Positions 52,336 through 59,675 of a DNA stretch of 64,000 nucleotides are shown here, one piece after another. A program made the position numbers and the translations under genes. The notes under the pieces were generated by a model that did not search any database, had not been told where the DNA came from, and was given only the letters and a program-made list of their open reading frames with translations. Within the stretch, counting starts at the first letter, position 1. Every line of letters starts with the position of its first letter. The DNA comes from Pedobacter sp. MC2016-14 (GTDB lineage: Bacteria > Bacteroidota > Bacteroidia > Sphingobacteriales > Sphingobacteriaceae). The DNA lies in the NCBI RefSeq assembly GCF_020991475.1, contig NZ_JAJMPA010000003.1, positions 248,001 to 312,000 of the forward strand, given 5' to 3'.

Positions 52336-53073
52336 ATGTTACAAAAAATCGAAAAAACAGCATTTAGGGGCCATGGGCCGATTAAAATTCTATACCCAGG
52401 GGCCTTACTTTCAAATGAAGACACGGGTATCGGAAGTATTGGCCGTATCGATCATCCGGAAATTCATGGCAATACGGTGATCGCGATGCACCCTCACATC
52501 AATGATGAGATTCTTTCCTATTTCAGGACCGGGAAAGCCGAACATACCGATTCAGAAGGCTTTGAGAAAACGATTGGCAGCAACACTTTAATGTTCATGA
52601 AAGCCGGCAAATCATTCTACCACGAAGAAAAAATACTCGGTGAAGACGAACCTTTGGAAGGATTACAGATTTTTATTCGCCCTGGTAAGAAGGATCTTAA
52701 GCCCGAGGTAATATTTCGCGATCTGGAGCAGGTACACAGTGAAAATGAGTGGCGTCTGCTCGGCGCACCAACAGCTGAAACCACGTTTCAATTTAGTAGC
52801 CAGACATGGGTGTATGATATGAAATTAATGAAGGGTCAAACGGCCAAACTCCCCGAGTTACATAAAGAAGGCCTAACGTTCCTACTCTATACATTTAAGG
52901 GACAGGCTATCATTAATAACGCTATTCAATTAGATAAAAAAGAAGCCCTCATTATCCGGGATGAAAAAATTAACATTTTTAGTCAAGACGACACGGAGTT
53001 CGTACTTTTCGTAACAGATGAGAAGGGAGAAATCTTTAAGAATGGAATGTATAGTGGGAACCAATTTGCTTAG
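52336..53073 (+). CDS. pirin family bicupin protein
   Basis: 245 residues. The N-terminal cupin has the metal-binding region MHPHINDEILSYF...EHTDSEG and the loop KAGKSFYHEE. The C-terminal cupin is more degenerate (ELHKEGLTFLLYTFKGQAII). Bacterial pirins can act as quercetin dioxygenases or redox-linked regulators; the role here is unknown. It is the last gene of the tRNA-bracketed cassette, in the same direction as the SDR and ene-reductase genes. Confidence 0.9.
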   Translation: MLQKIEKTAFRGHGPIKILYPGALLSNEDTGIGSIGRIDHPEIHGNTVIAMHPHINDEILSYFRTGKAEHTDSEGFEKTIGSNTLMFMKAGKSFYHEEKILGEDEPLEGLQIFIRPGKKDLKPEVIFRDLEQVHSENEWRLLGAPTAETTFQFSSQTWVYDMKLMKGQTAKLPELHKEGLTFLLYTFKGQAIINNAIQLDKKEALIIRDEKINIFSQDDTEFVLFVTDEKGEIFKNGMYSGNQFA

Positions 53074-53301
53074 GAAAACCATTTTATATTAACCTCAAAT
53101 AACTGACCAAATTTGATTGGTTAAGCTCTTACCCGAATGGGATAATGGTTAGATTTTTGTTCAGGGAGGTCACAATATGTCGAGTACCTTGGTACTAAAA
53201 TTCAACCATAAATTTGTTTTAGAAATTTTGAACGTATTAAATTTTATAGTAAATTTGTCTTATTGAGTTCTTTAATTTCAATCAAAATAGTTTAAAAAAA
53301 T

Positions 53302-53322
53302 GGTGACCCAAATGGTGACCCA
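53302..53322. repeat. GGTGACCCA repeat pair near the right attachment copy
   Basis: GGTGACCCAAATGGTGACCCA; 18 of 21 bases match 49235-49255. Confidence 0.5.
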
Positions 53323-53378
53323 CTTTTTCAAAACCTTCGATTTAACGCCATTTAGGCCGTTTTACCATAAAAAATATG

Positions 53379-53391
53379 ATCCCAGCGGGAT
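53379..53391 (+). repeat. putative attachment core, right copy
   Basis: ATCCCAGCGGGAT, identical to 49116-49128 in tRNA-Lys, in a non-tRNA context. A 13-base identity at this distance is unlikely by chance. Confidence 0.65.
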
Positions 53392-53397
53392 TACGCG

Positions 53398-53439
53398 ATG
53401 GGACAAGACAGATAAATTCTGACTTGTCCCATTTTTTTT
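53398..53439 (+). terminator. intrinsic terminator beyond the right attachment copy
   Basis: Arms ATGGGACAAG (53398-53407) and CTTGTCCCAT (53423-53432) followed by seven or more T residues. Confidence 0.85.
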
Positions 53440-53683
53440 CTGGCCAAATCGGCCAATTCACTATTGATATGCCCCATCAGCAGGATTACCTCACTCGGTT
53501 TGGTGGTTCGAAGTAAATTTTCGCTATAGACTGAATTTTCCTTGAAAATCAACCTGAAGAAGTTGTTTTGAAGGACTTTATCGGCTACTTAGATTTTTTA
53601 CCTGTACTTAAAGTGTCAGCACGAACATTTAGCGTGTCAGCTTGCAAAGTTTTGTTTCTGGACTTGCCAAACAAATAGGCTAT

Positions 53684-54052
53684 TCATTTCTCGAAATCAC
53701 CAGGTTCACAGGTAGTAGTATTGCCTATTGACTTACACTTTGTGTCATCGTCATGTTTTTTAAAGCTTGGAATGATGGTGTGACTACCATCTGGATTTAC
53801 CAATACATTACCACTGATCACGGTATGTGTTCCATTTGGGTTGACGATCACATTACCTGAAATTACCGAATGTGTCCCATTCGGATTAACAAGGACGTTA
53901 CCCGCTAATACGGAATGACTTCCATCAGGGTTTACAATGACATTTCCTGTTACCACGGAATGGCTACCGTCTGGATTGACGATTATCTGCGTCCTGCTCA
54001 CCTGATGAGCCAGGAAGAGTACCATTACGGTACTAAAAATTGATTTGATCAT
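53684..54052 (-). CDS. secreted protein with tandem 15-residue NPDGSH repeats
   Basis: 122 residues: signal peptide about 1-21, then four full copies and one partial copy of a 15-residue unit of the form VNP(D/N)G(S/T)H(S/T)V-x-x-GNV, between about residues 25 and 93, and a polar tail with two Cys eight residues apart (KCKSIGNTTTCEPG). The strictly regular hydrophobic/Gly/Asn pattern suggests a short beta-solenoid or beta-roll stack. The repeats are also visible in DNA as a 45-base period. Function unknown; probably surface or periplasmic. It is divergent from the SDR gene at 54256. Confidence 0.8.
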   Translation of the reverse strand: MIKSIFSTVMVLFLAHQVSRTQIIVNPDGSHSVVTGNVIVNPDGSHSVLAGNVLVNPNGTHSVISGNVIVNPNGTHTVISGNVLVNPDGSHTIIPSFKKHDDDTKCKSIGNTTTCEPGDFEK

Positions 54053-54147
54053 AAAGATTTAATTTGTGTGTATCATAAAAATACTACAAAATATACTGCT
54101 GATCAAATCATTATGGTCACAAATCTGAGACCCGGATATTTTAATTC

Positions 54148-54213
54148 TTGACATTTGTCAATTACAATTTTATTTTATGTCAACAGCCAAAAACTGTGAC
54201 ATGTGCAACTTTG
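54148..54213 (+). promoter_or_regulatory. operator-like palindromes and -7 box upstream of the SDR gene at 54256
   Basis: TTGACA-tt-TGTCAA (54148-54161), then ATGTCAACAG / CTGTGACAT (54177-54202, one-base bulge), then CAACTTTG (54206-54213, one mismatch to TAnnTTTG). The TGTGACA half resembles Crp/Fnr half-sites; a Crp/Fnr gene lies 2 kb away. Confidence 0.45.
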
Positions 54214-54255
54214 GGGTATTAGAAATAACAAAATTTTAAACCCTAATTAAATATC

Positions 54256-55113
54256 ATGTCAAAAATCATTTTCATCACAGGCACAAGCTCAGGCTTCGGT
54301 AAGCTCACAACCATGACACTTTCAAAAGCGGGTCACCATGTTATTGCAGGGATGCGGGATGTCAGCGGGAAAAATGCTGCAGTTGCCCTTGAGTTGTCAC
54401 AGCTGGAAAATGTTGAGGTAGTGGAGATCGACATCACGAATGACGATTCCGTTAAAAATGCATTTGAAAATATATTGGCCAAATACGGCCGCATCGACGT
54501 ACTGGTGAACAATGCCGCAATGTCGGGATTCGGCTTGCTGGAGGCTTATACAATCGATCAGATCCGCCGGATGTTTGAAGTCAATTTTTACGGAGTGATC
54601 CGGACATATCAGGCAGTATTACCTGCAATGCGAGAGGCAAAAAAAGGATTGATCGTCAACATTACTTCCGGAGCGAGTGGCCATACCATGCCCTTTATGA
54701 TTCCATATCTTGCCTCAAAGTTCGGCGTCGAAGCGCTAACAGAGGGACTCCAGGATGAACTGGCCGACTTCGGGATCGAAAATGTAAGTATACAACCCGG
54801 TGTTTACCCAACCGAAATGAACACAGGTCAGAAAAGCGGTATCAATTCAGACAGAGCCTCGGTGACTGAAGCCTATGGTGAATCCGCAACTGAAAAATTC
54901 AACGCGATTGGAAGCGGTCTTTTCGGTAAAATGCAGGAATTCGATATGAATCCTCAGGTTATTGCAGACGGAATTCTCGAACTCATAGAAATGCCCGATG
55001 GCGCACGCCCCCTGCGTAAGCCGCTGGATGCTATAGCACAAGGTACTGATATAGAATTTATTGAAGCCCGTGCCGCAATTAAAGCCAAATGGTTGGCAAA
55101 ATATTCTGCGTAA
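54256..55113 (+). CDS. short-chain dehydrogenase/reductase
   Basis: 285 residues. Cofactor motif TGTSSGFGK near residue 8, NNAAMSG near 92, catalytic Ser in ITSGASG and YLASKFG with Tyr near 157. The C-terminal extension (about 190-285) is longer than in the minimal SDR and resembles the retinol-dehydrogenase-like group often found with oxidative-stress genes. Substrate unknown. The VOC-SnoaL gene follows 52 bases later. Confidence 0.92.
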   Translation: MSKIIFITGTSSGFGKLTTMTLSKAGHHVIAGMRDVSGKNAAVALELSQLENVEVVEIDITNDDSVKNAFENILAKYGRIDVLVNNAAMSGFGLLEAYTIDQIRRMFEVNFYGVIRTYQAVLPAMREAKKGLIVNITSGASGHTMPFMIPYLASKFGVEALTEGLQDELADFGIENVSIQPGVYPTEMNTGQKSGINSDRASVTEAYGESATEKFNAIGSGLFGKMQEFDMNPQVIADGILELIEMPDGARPLRKPLDAIAQGTDIEFIEARAAIKAKWLAKYSA

Positions 55114-55165
55114 ACAAATAACCCACTACAAAGAAGTCTAAGTTGAATCATTTAATAGAAAAATC

Positions 55166-56182
55166 ATGAAAAAATATCAAATAACCGAGTCCTTAAAAAA
55201 TCAAACTAAAAAAGCTGCTACAGTAGTGATCGGCACGCTGATCGCAATCGGCACAAACTCTCATGCTAAAGCACAGTCTAAGGCGGCTATCCTAGGGATT
55301 GACCACGTAGGAATCAATGTTCCCGATCTAAACCAGGCCATTTCTTTTTTTGATAATGTGCTTGGTTTCAGTCCAGTTACCACTCTTGGTCCGATACCAC
55401 TCGACGATGCCTGGAAAAAGGGCAATCATATGAATTCAAAAACTGGTGCCGTAACCATTAGAATGCTCAACGCAGGGTCCGGAGCAAGCATTGAGATTTT
55501 TAGCTACGAAAATAACCATGGAAGTCAAACCATTCCAGATGGTGACGACATTGGTGCAACCCATATCGCGTTTTACACTTCAAATATTAGGGAAGCAGTT
55601 GTTTATTTGAAGTCTAAAGGCATAAAAGTTCTGGGAGAGCCATACCTGACACCCAGCGGAGACACTGCTGGAGAAAGTTGGGTTTATTTCCTCAGTCCCT
55701 GGGGTTCTAAATTTGAGCTGGTTTCTTATCCTGATGGAAAAGCTTATGAAAAAAATAAGCCAGAGAAGCTTTTATGGTCACCAAAACAAAAAGCCAAAGA
55801 TGAGGCGGGAGCCTCAGGGACGCTCAACCCATCTGATCTAAAATCCCTCGTGGAAAAACATCTTAACCTTTGGAATGAAAATCAAATGCTTATTAGGAAG
55901 CAAATAATGGAACAGATATATGCAGACAACATCGAAATGGTTGATCGCAATTTCATAGCCAGGGGATATCAGGAAGTAGATCAGTTTATCACTGGTTTGC
56001 AGGTGAAAAATCCGGAATTCAAATTTTCGATCAGAAATACAATCGATGTCCATCAAAACGTAGCACGGCTGTATTGGCAAGTAGGCTCGAAAACACAACC
56101 TTCAACTGTGACGGGAATGGATCTGTTTGTAGTGGAAAATGGGAAAATTCAAAAACTCTATGTTTTTGTAGATAGTAAGTGA
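55166..56182 (+). CDS. secreted VOC (glyoxalase-like) and SnoaL-like fusion protein
   Basis: 338 residues. The N-terminal export signal at about 1-37 ends HAKAQSK. A VOC/glyoxalase-type domain covers about 43-185 (IDHVGINVPDLNQA start, ATHIAFYTSN and GSKFELVSYP with metal-type Glu). After a linker, a SnoaL-like (NTF2-fold) domain covers about 220-338 (IDVHQNVARLYWQVG, MDLFVVENGKIQKLYVF). The fusion and the export signal are unusual for VOC enzymes. Probably binds or modifies a small hydrophobic molecule in the periplasm. A decayed relative of its second domain lies at 49523. Confidence 0.85.
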   Translation: MKKYQITESLKNQTKKAATVVIGTLIAIGTNSHAKAQSKAAILGIDHVGINVPDLNQAISFFDNVLGFSPVTTLGPIPLDDAWKKGNHMNSKTGAVTIRMLNAGSGASIEIFSYENNHGSQTIPDGDDIGATHIAFYTSNIREAVVYLKSKGIKVLGEPYLTPSGDTAGESWVYFLSPWGSKFELVSYPDGKAYEKNKPEKLLWSPKQKAKDEAGASGTLNPSDLKSLVEKHLNLWNENQMLIRKQIMEQIYADNIEMVDRNFIARGYQEVDQFITGLQVKNPEFKFSIRNTIDVHQNVARLYWQVGSKTQPSTVTGMDLFVVENGKIQKLYVFVDSK

Positions 56183-56195
56183 TCGCAAAAATGAA

Positions 56196-56774
56196 CTACC
56201 TCCGCGACGAACTTTTTCGTACGCGGCTTAAGGTTTCCGGAGTGATTCCAAGATACGAAGCAATCATACCCTGCGGAACCCGGTTGACCAACTGAGGATA
56301 TTGAGCCAGAAACTTTAGGTATTTCTCTTCGGCAGACAAACTAATGAAACTGTGAATCCTCTTCTGCGAGGCAATAAAACTCTTTTGAAGTATGGAATTG
56401 ACCATAGCATTGAAGGCAGGGAGTTCCTGGCATAACAAATCGAAGTTTATCTTGCTGATCAGAGCAATTTCGGAATCTTCTATGGCGTCGATGTTATACA
56501 AAGAAGGCTGTCCGGTTTGCAAACTTTCCCGGTCGCCTACCCACCAATTCTCAATGGAAAAACTCAGGTTGTGTTCATGCCCTTTTTCATCCACACTATA
56601 AGTTCTCAGGCAACCATGGGTTATAAATGCATTGTATTTCCAAACATCTCCTTCCTGAAGCAGGTATTGCTTTTTCCTTAGTTTTTTGATGGAAACAAAC
56701 GAATCAATTCTTACCAAATCTTCAGAACTGAAATCAGCCCGTTCCATCAGGTATGCTTTAAATATTTCTACCAC
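56196..56774 (-). CDS. Crp/Fnr-family transcriptional regulator
   Basis: 192 residues. Cyclic-nucleotide-binding-like beta-roll at about 25-115 (KKQYLLQEGDVWKYNAFITHGCLRTY) and a C-terminal winged helix with GMIASYLGITPETLSRVRK. cAMP-specific phosphate-cassette residues and Fe-S cysteines are not visible, so the effector is unknown. It faces the VOC-SnoaL gene convergently with a 13-base gap. It is a plausible regulator of the neighbouring SDR operon. Confidence 0.9.
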   Translation of the reverse strand: MVEIFKAYLMERADFSSEDLVRIDSFVSIKKLRKKQYLLQEGDVWKYNAFITHGCLRTYSVDEKGHEHNLSFSIENWWVGDRESLQTGQPSLYNIDAIEDSEIALISKINFDLLCQELPAFNAMVNSILQKSFIASQKRIHSFISLSAEEKYLKFLAQYPQLVNRVPQGMIASYLGITPETLSRVRKSSSRR

Positions 56775-57253
56775 ATTTTATAATTTCCCAAATATAGGAA
56801 TTGTGGGGAAAAGGATTTTAAGTTAACCTGGTACAAAACCAAATACTTTGACACTTATAATTCTACAGATCATTTGATGAATTAATTTAGATCGAAACAA
56901 CTGATGAATTAAGCTTTGTATTTGTCCGCTATGTAAGTATCCTCCTCGAAGTCTGAACCATTATGTACAACTCATATATGTCGCTTAATCCCTTCAGATC
57001 TTCCCAGAAATGGTTCGAACTTTGTATCATTGCGATCACAGCAAAGACTATCAAAACGTATAAAACCCTGCAATCGCACGATTAGCAGGGTTTTTGCTTT
57101 TAGAGAATTGCCAAAAATGGCGTGAATTCACGGATCAGGCGTAAATTGCATCAAGCGGAATTATTTGGGGAAGGAATAGTATCTATCTTTTTCATTTTAA
57201 AACCAGAACCTCTTTTTATTGTTTAGTTGGCATAAACATTTTAATCAAGAGCT
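56775..57253. other. 479-base intergenic region
   Basis: No gene is seen. It contains a terminator-like hairpin at 57062-57095 and a T-arm-like GGTTCGAAC (57012-57020) without the rest of a tRNA. It may be an old recombination scar. Confidence 0.5.
57062..57095 (+). terminator. terminator-like hairpin
   Basis: Arms AAAACCCTGC / GCAGGGTTTT with further pairing AATCG/CGATT inside, then T residues. No gene ends immediately upstream on the plus strand, so its transcript is unknown. Confidence 0.7.
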
Positions 57254-57568
57254 ATGACTATTCAATTGAACACCGACAAAAACTTAACAATACATCAGGA
57301 ATACGAAGAGAAAATTATAAATCAAATTAATGAAGGCTTGGTGATATTCGGTGATTTGATCACCCGCCTGGAGGTACACTTATCGGACGAAAATGGAAAT
57401 AAAGAAGGTTTAGATGACAAACGCTGTTTATTGGAGGCAAGGATTTCAGGTAGAGAACCTGTTGCTGTTTCCAGCTTAGGAAACAATTATGATTTGGCTC
57501 TTCACGGCGCCATTACCAAGTTAAAAAGTAAGTTGGAAACAATAATCGGCAAACTTAAAGCCCGATAG
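57254..57568 (+). CDS. HPF/RaiA-family ribosome-associated protein
   Basis: 104 residues with the ribosome hibernation-factor fold: beta strand MTIQLNTDKNLTIH, a helix at about 15-30, RLEVHLSDENGNK, LLEARISGREPVAV and a long C-terminal helix LALHGAITKLKSKLETIIG. The central basic patch that contacts 16S rRNA is weaker than in E. coli HPF, so this is a divergent paralogue. Likely a stress-linked translation modulator. Monocistronic, terminated at 57665. Confidence 0.85.
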   Translation: MTIQLNTDKNLTIHQEYEEKIINQINEGLVIFGDLITRLEVHLSDENGNKEGLDDKRCLLEARISGREPVAVSSLGNNYDLALHGAITKLKSKLETIIGKLKAR

Positions 57569-57664
57569 CAATGCGCTTTGAGCTATTTGCTTTCACCCAA
57601 ACCGACATATACCTCCCCGGGAAATAGATTTGCATGAAGTATAAATTCCCGCTGGTTTACAGAG

Positions 57665-57693
57665 AAAGTCTCAGAGAAATCTGAGACTTTTTT
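57665..57693 (+). terminator. intrinsic terminator of the RaiA-like gene
   Basis: Perfect 10-bp inverted repeat AAAGTCTCAG / CTGAGACTTT with loop AGAAAT and T-run. Confidence 0.9.
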
Positions 57694-57718
57694 GTTAAAT
57701 TTTGAACAGTAGAACTAT

Positions 57719-57741
57719 AATCGTAATATTGCAATATAATG
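57719..57741 (+). promoter_or_regulatory. putative ArsR operator 1
   Basis: AATCGTAATATTGCAATA plus ATG context with a perfect 12-bp palindrome ATATTGCAATAT (57726-57737). It overlaps the arsR start codon. A copy with 21 of 23 identical bases occurs at 58087. Confidence 0.65.
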
Positions 57742-58068
57742 GGGCTTACAAAGACTGAAATATTTACCGAAAAACAGAACCAGCTTTCGGTGCTTTTAAA
57801 GGCTATGGCACATCCGGCACGGATTGCAATCCTCCAACAGATTATTGCAGCTAAAGCATGTATTTGTGGGGATTTGGTTGAGGAACTAGGTTTAGCACAG
57901 GCTACTATATCTCAGCATTTAAAAGAACTAAAGAATGCCGGGATTATACAAGGAACTATTGAAGGGGTTAAAGTATGTTACTGTATCAACCCTAAAACCT
58001 GGCAATTGCTGGATAAAGAATTTGGGGCATTTCTAGGATCTTATAAATCTGAACCTAAGTGTTGTTAA
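57739..58068 (+). CDS. arsR: ArsR-family arsenic-responsive repressor
   Basis: 109-residue winged-helix repressor. DNA-binding helices lie around LGLAQATISQHLKELKNAGI. Metalloid-binding cysteines are seen in KACICGDL at the start of the alpha-3 region, with a further Cys pair at the very C-terminus (EPKCC). The first gene of arsR-arsC-acr3. It probably represses the operon by binding the palindromes at 57719 and 58087 and is released by arsenite. Confidence 0.92.
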   Translation: MGLTKTEIFTEKQNQLSVLLKAMAHPARIAILQQIIAAKACICGDLVEELGLAQATISQHLKELKNAGIIQGTIEGVKVCYCINPKTWQLLDKEFGAFLGSYKSEPKCC

Positions 58069-58086
58069 AAAAAAATTACTTACATC

Positions 58087-58109
58087 AATCGTAAAATTGC
58101 AATATTATG
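58087..58109 (+). promoter_or_regulatory. putative ArsR operator 2
   Basis: Second copy of the site found at 57719 (two mismatches), between arsR and arsC. It implies that the downstream genes have their own repressible promoter. Confidence 0.6.
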
Positions 58110-58164
58110 AACACGATACCAGACAGATGTATCCCGGACAATTTATGATAAAAGGTAATAACAT

Positions 58165-58584
58165 ATGAAAAAAATATTAGTGCTTTGCACAGGCAACAGT
58201 TGCAGGAGTCAACTTGCGGAAGGCTATTTAAGACATTTTGCAGCGGACAACGCAGAGATTTATAGTGCAGGGATCGAAACACATGGTGTTAACCCTAAAG
58301 CCATTCAGGTTATGGCAGAAGACAACATAGATATTTCCTCGCATACCTCAAACCATGTAGATGAGTATTCAAATATCGTTTTTGATGCCGTAATTACTGT
58401 TTGTGATAATGCTAACGAGGCCTGTCCATTTTTTCCCGGCAAAGTAGACCGCTTTAATCATAATTTCCCGGACCCGGCCAAGGCAACAGGCAGCGCAGCA
58501 GCAGTTTTGGCTGAATTTAGGAAAGTACGTGAGCTAATTAAATCTTACTCGGCAGAATTTGTAAATCAATACCTAAATAAATAA
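58165..58584 (+). CDS. arsC: arsenate reductase, low-molecular-weight phosphatase type
   Basis: 139 residues. The phosphatase-loop motif CTGNSCRSQ (CX5R) near residue 8 reduces arsenate. The redox relay cysteines are in VITVCDNANEACPFFPG near 80-90, as in thioredoxin-coupled Staphylococcus/Bacillus ArsC. Product arsenite is exported by the Acr3 pump encoded 3 bases downstream, so the two genes are tightly coupled. Confidence 0.93.
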   Translation: MKKILVLCTGNSCRSQLAEGYLRHFAADNAEIYSAGIETHGVNPKAIQVMAEDNIDISSHTSNHVDEYSNIVFDAVITVCDNANEACPFFPGKVDRFNHNFPDPAKATGSAAAVLAEFRKVRELIKSYSAEFVNQYLNK

Positions 58585-58587
58585 TAA

Positions 58588-59667
58588 ATGAGTGCTAACC
58601 ATTGCGCCCCGGTACTAGAACGTAAAAAACTCGGATTCTTAGATAGATACCTCACCCTCTGGATATTTATTGCGATGGCAATTGGAATTGTTGTCGGATA
58701 TTTTATACCTTCTTCTGCTGGCTTTATCCATTCCTTTTCAAGTGGAACAACAAATATCCCACTGGCAATTGGTCTGATCTTAATGATGTACCCACCGCTG
58801 GCCAAAGTGAAATACGAAAAAATGGGAGAAGTATTTAAAGATACTAAAGTGCTTACGGTTTCATTGGTGCTCAATTGGGTAATAGGACCGCTACTGATGT
58901 TCTTTCTGGCCATTACCTTTTTAAGAGATTATCCTGAGTATATGGTTGGGCTAACATTGATTGGTCTTGCCCGCTGTATTGCAATGGTGGTAGTTTGGAA
59001 TGAACTGGCAGAAGGTAACAGGGAATATGCGGCTGGTTTGATTGCCTTAAACAGTATTTTTCAGGTATTGTTATACAGTGTCTTTGCTTATATCTTTATA
59101 ACTGTTTTACCACCTTACTTCGGGCTCAAAAGCCTTGAAATTAATGTTACAATTGCTGAGATTGCTAGATCCGTAGGCATTTATTTGGGATTGCCTTTTG
59201 CAATGGGTGTCATTAGCAGATATTCTTTAATCAAACTGAAAGGCGAAGCATGGTTCCAAAACAAATTTGTACCGCTAATATCGCCCATCACTTTAATAGC
59301 GCTGCTGTTTACCATAGTTGTTATGTTTAGCTTAAAAGGCAACCTGATCGTACAAATCCCGCTGGATGTAATTCGCATTGCAATTCCTTTGGTAATTTAT
59401 TTCTCTATCATGTTTGTCATTAGTTTTTTTGCCGGAAGATATTTTGGGGCAGACTATTCCAGAAGCACATCTATAGCCTTTACGGCTACCGGAAATAACT
59501 TTGAACTTGCCATTGCTGTCGCAATTGGAGTCTTCGGAATCAATTCCGGGCAAGCATTTGCAGGCGTGATCGGGCCTCTTGTTGAAGTTCCTGCCCTTAT
59601 TGCATTGGTAAATCTTGCGTTCTGGTTCAGGAAAAAGTATACGTTCCCAAAAGCGGGAACGTATTAA
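58588..59667 (+). CDS. acr3: Acr3-family arsenite efflux permease
   Basis: 359-residue membrane protein with about ten hydrophobic helices. The conserved Acr3 features are the Cys in LIGLARCIAMVVVWNELAEG (arsenite-translocating Cys) and FTATGNNFELAIAVAIGVFG. It exports arsenite driven by the membrane potential. The last nine codons form a hairpin (59639-59664) with the stop codon immediately after. Confidence 0.94.
   Translation: MSANHCAPVLERKKLGFLDRYLTLWIFIAMAIGIVVGYFIPSSAGFIHSFSSGTTNIPLAIGLILMMYPPLAKVKYEKMGEVFKDTKVLTVSLVLNWVIGPLLMFFLAITFLRDYPEYMVGLTLIGLARCIAMVVVWNELAEGNREYAAGLIALNSIFQVLLYSVFAYIFITVLPPYFGLKSLEINVTIAEIARSVGIYLGLPFAMGVISRYSLIKLKGEAWFQNKFVPLISPITLIALLFTIVVMFSLKGNLIVQIPLDVIRIAIPLVIYFSIMFVISFFAGRYFGADYSRSTSIAFTATGNNFELAIAVAIGVFGINSGQAFAGVIGPLVEVPALIALVNLAFWFRKKYTFPKAGTY
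59639..59664 (-). terminator. hairpin inside the acr3 3' end, serving phnA
   Basis: Arms ATACGTTCCC / GGGAACGTAT with loop AAAAGC lie entirely inside acr3 coding sequence. Read on the minus strand the hairpin is followed by ACTTTTTCC, a fair T-run, so it can terminate the convergent phnA transcript. Confidence 0.6.
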
Positions 59668-59675
59668 TATATGTG

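Larger units (their letters stand above)
53074..53683. other. 610-base region spanning the right cassette boundary
   Basis: It holds the GGTGACCCA repeat pair (53302-53322), the second copy of the tRNA 3' end (53379-53391) and a terminator. A 40-codon frame from 53300 (MVTQMVTHFFKTFD...) runs across the repeat and the att copy and could be a fragment of an integrase gene. No complete gene. Confidence 0.6.

Noticed and set aside
53300..53419. 40-codon frame MVTQMVTHFF... across the attachment copy
   Set aside because: It passes through the repeat pair, the attachment core and a terminator arm. It may be an integrase fragment but is not a functional gene.
57000..57060. tRNA-like T-arm sequence GGTTCGAAC followed by GATCAC
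   Set aside because: No acceptor, D or anticodon arms can be folded around it, and it does not match the attachment core of tRNA-Lys.
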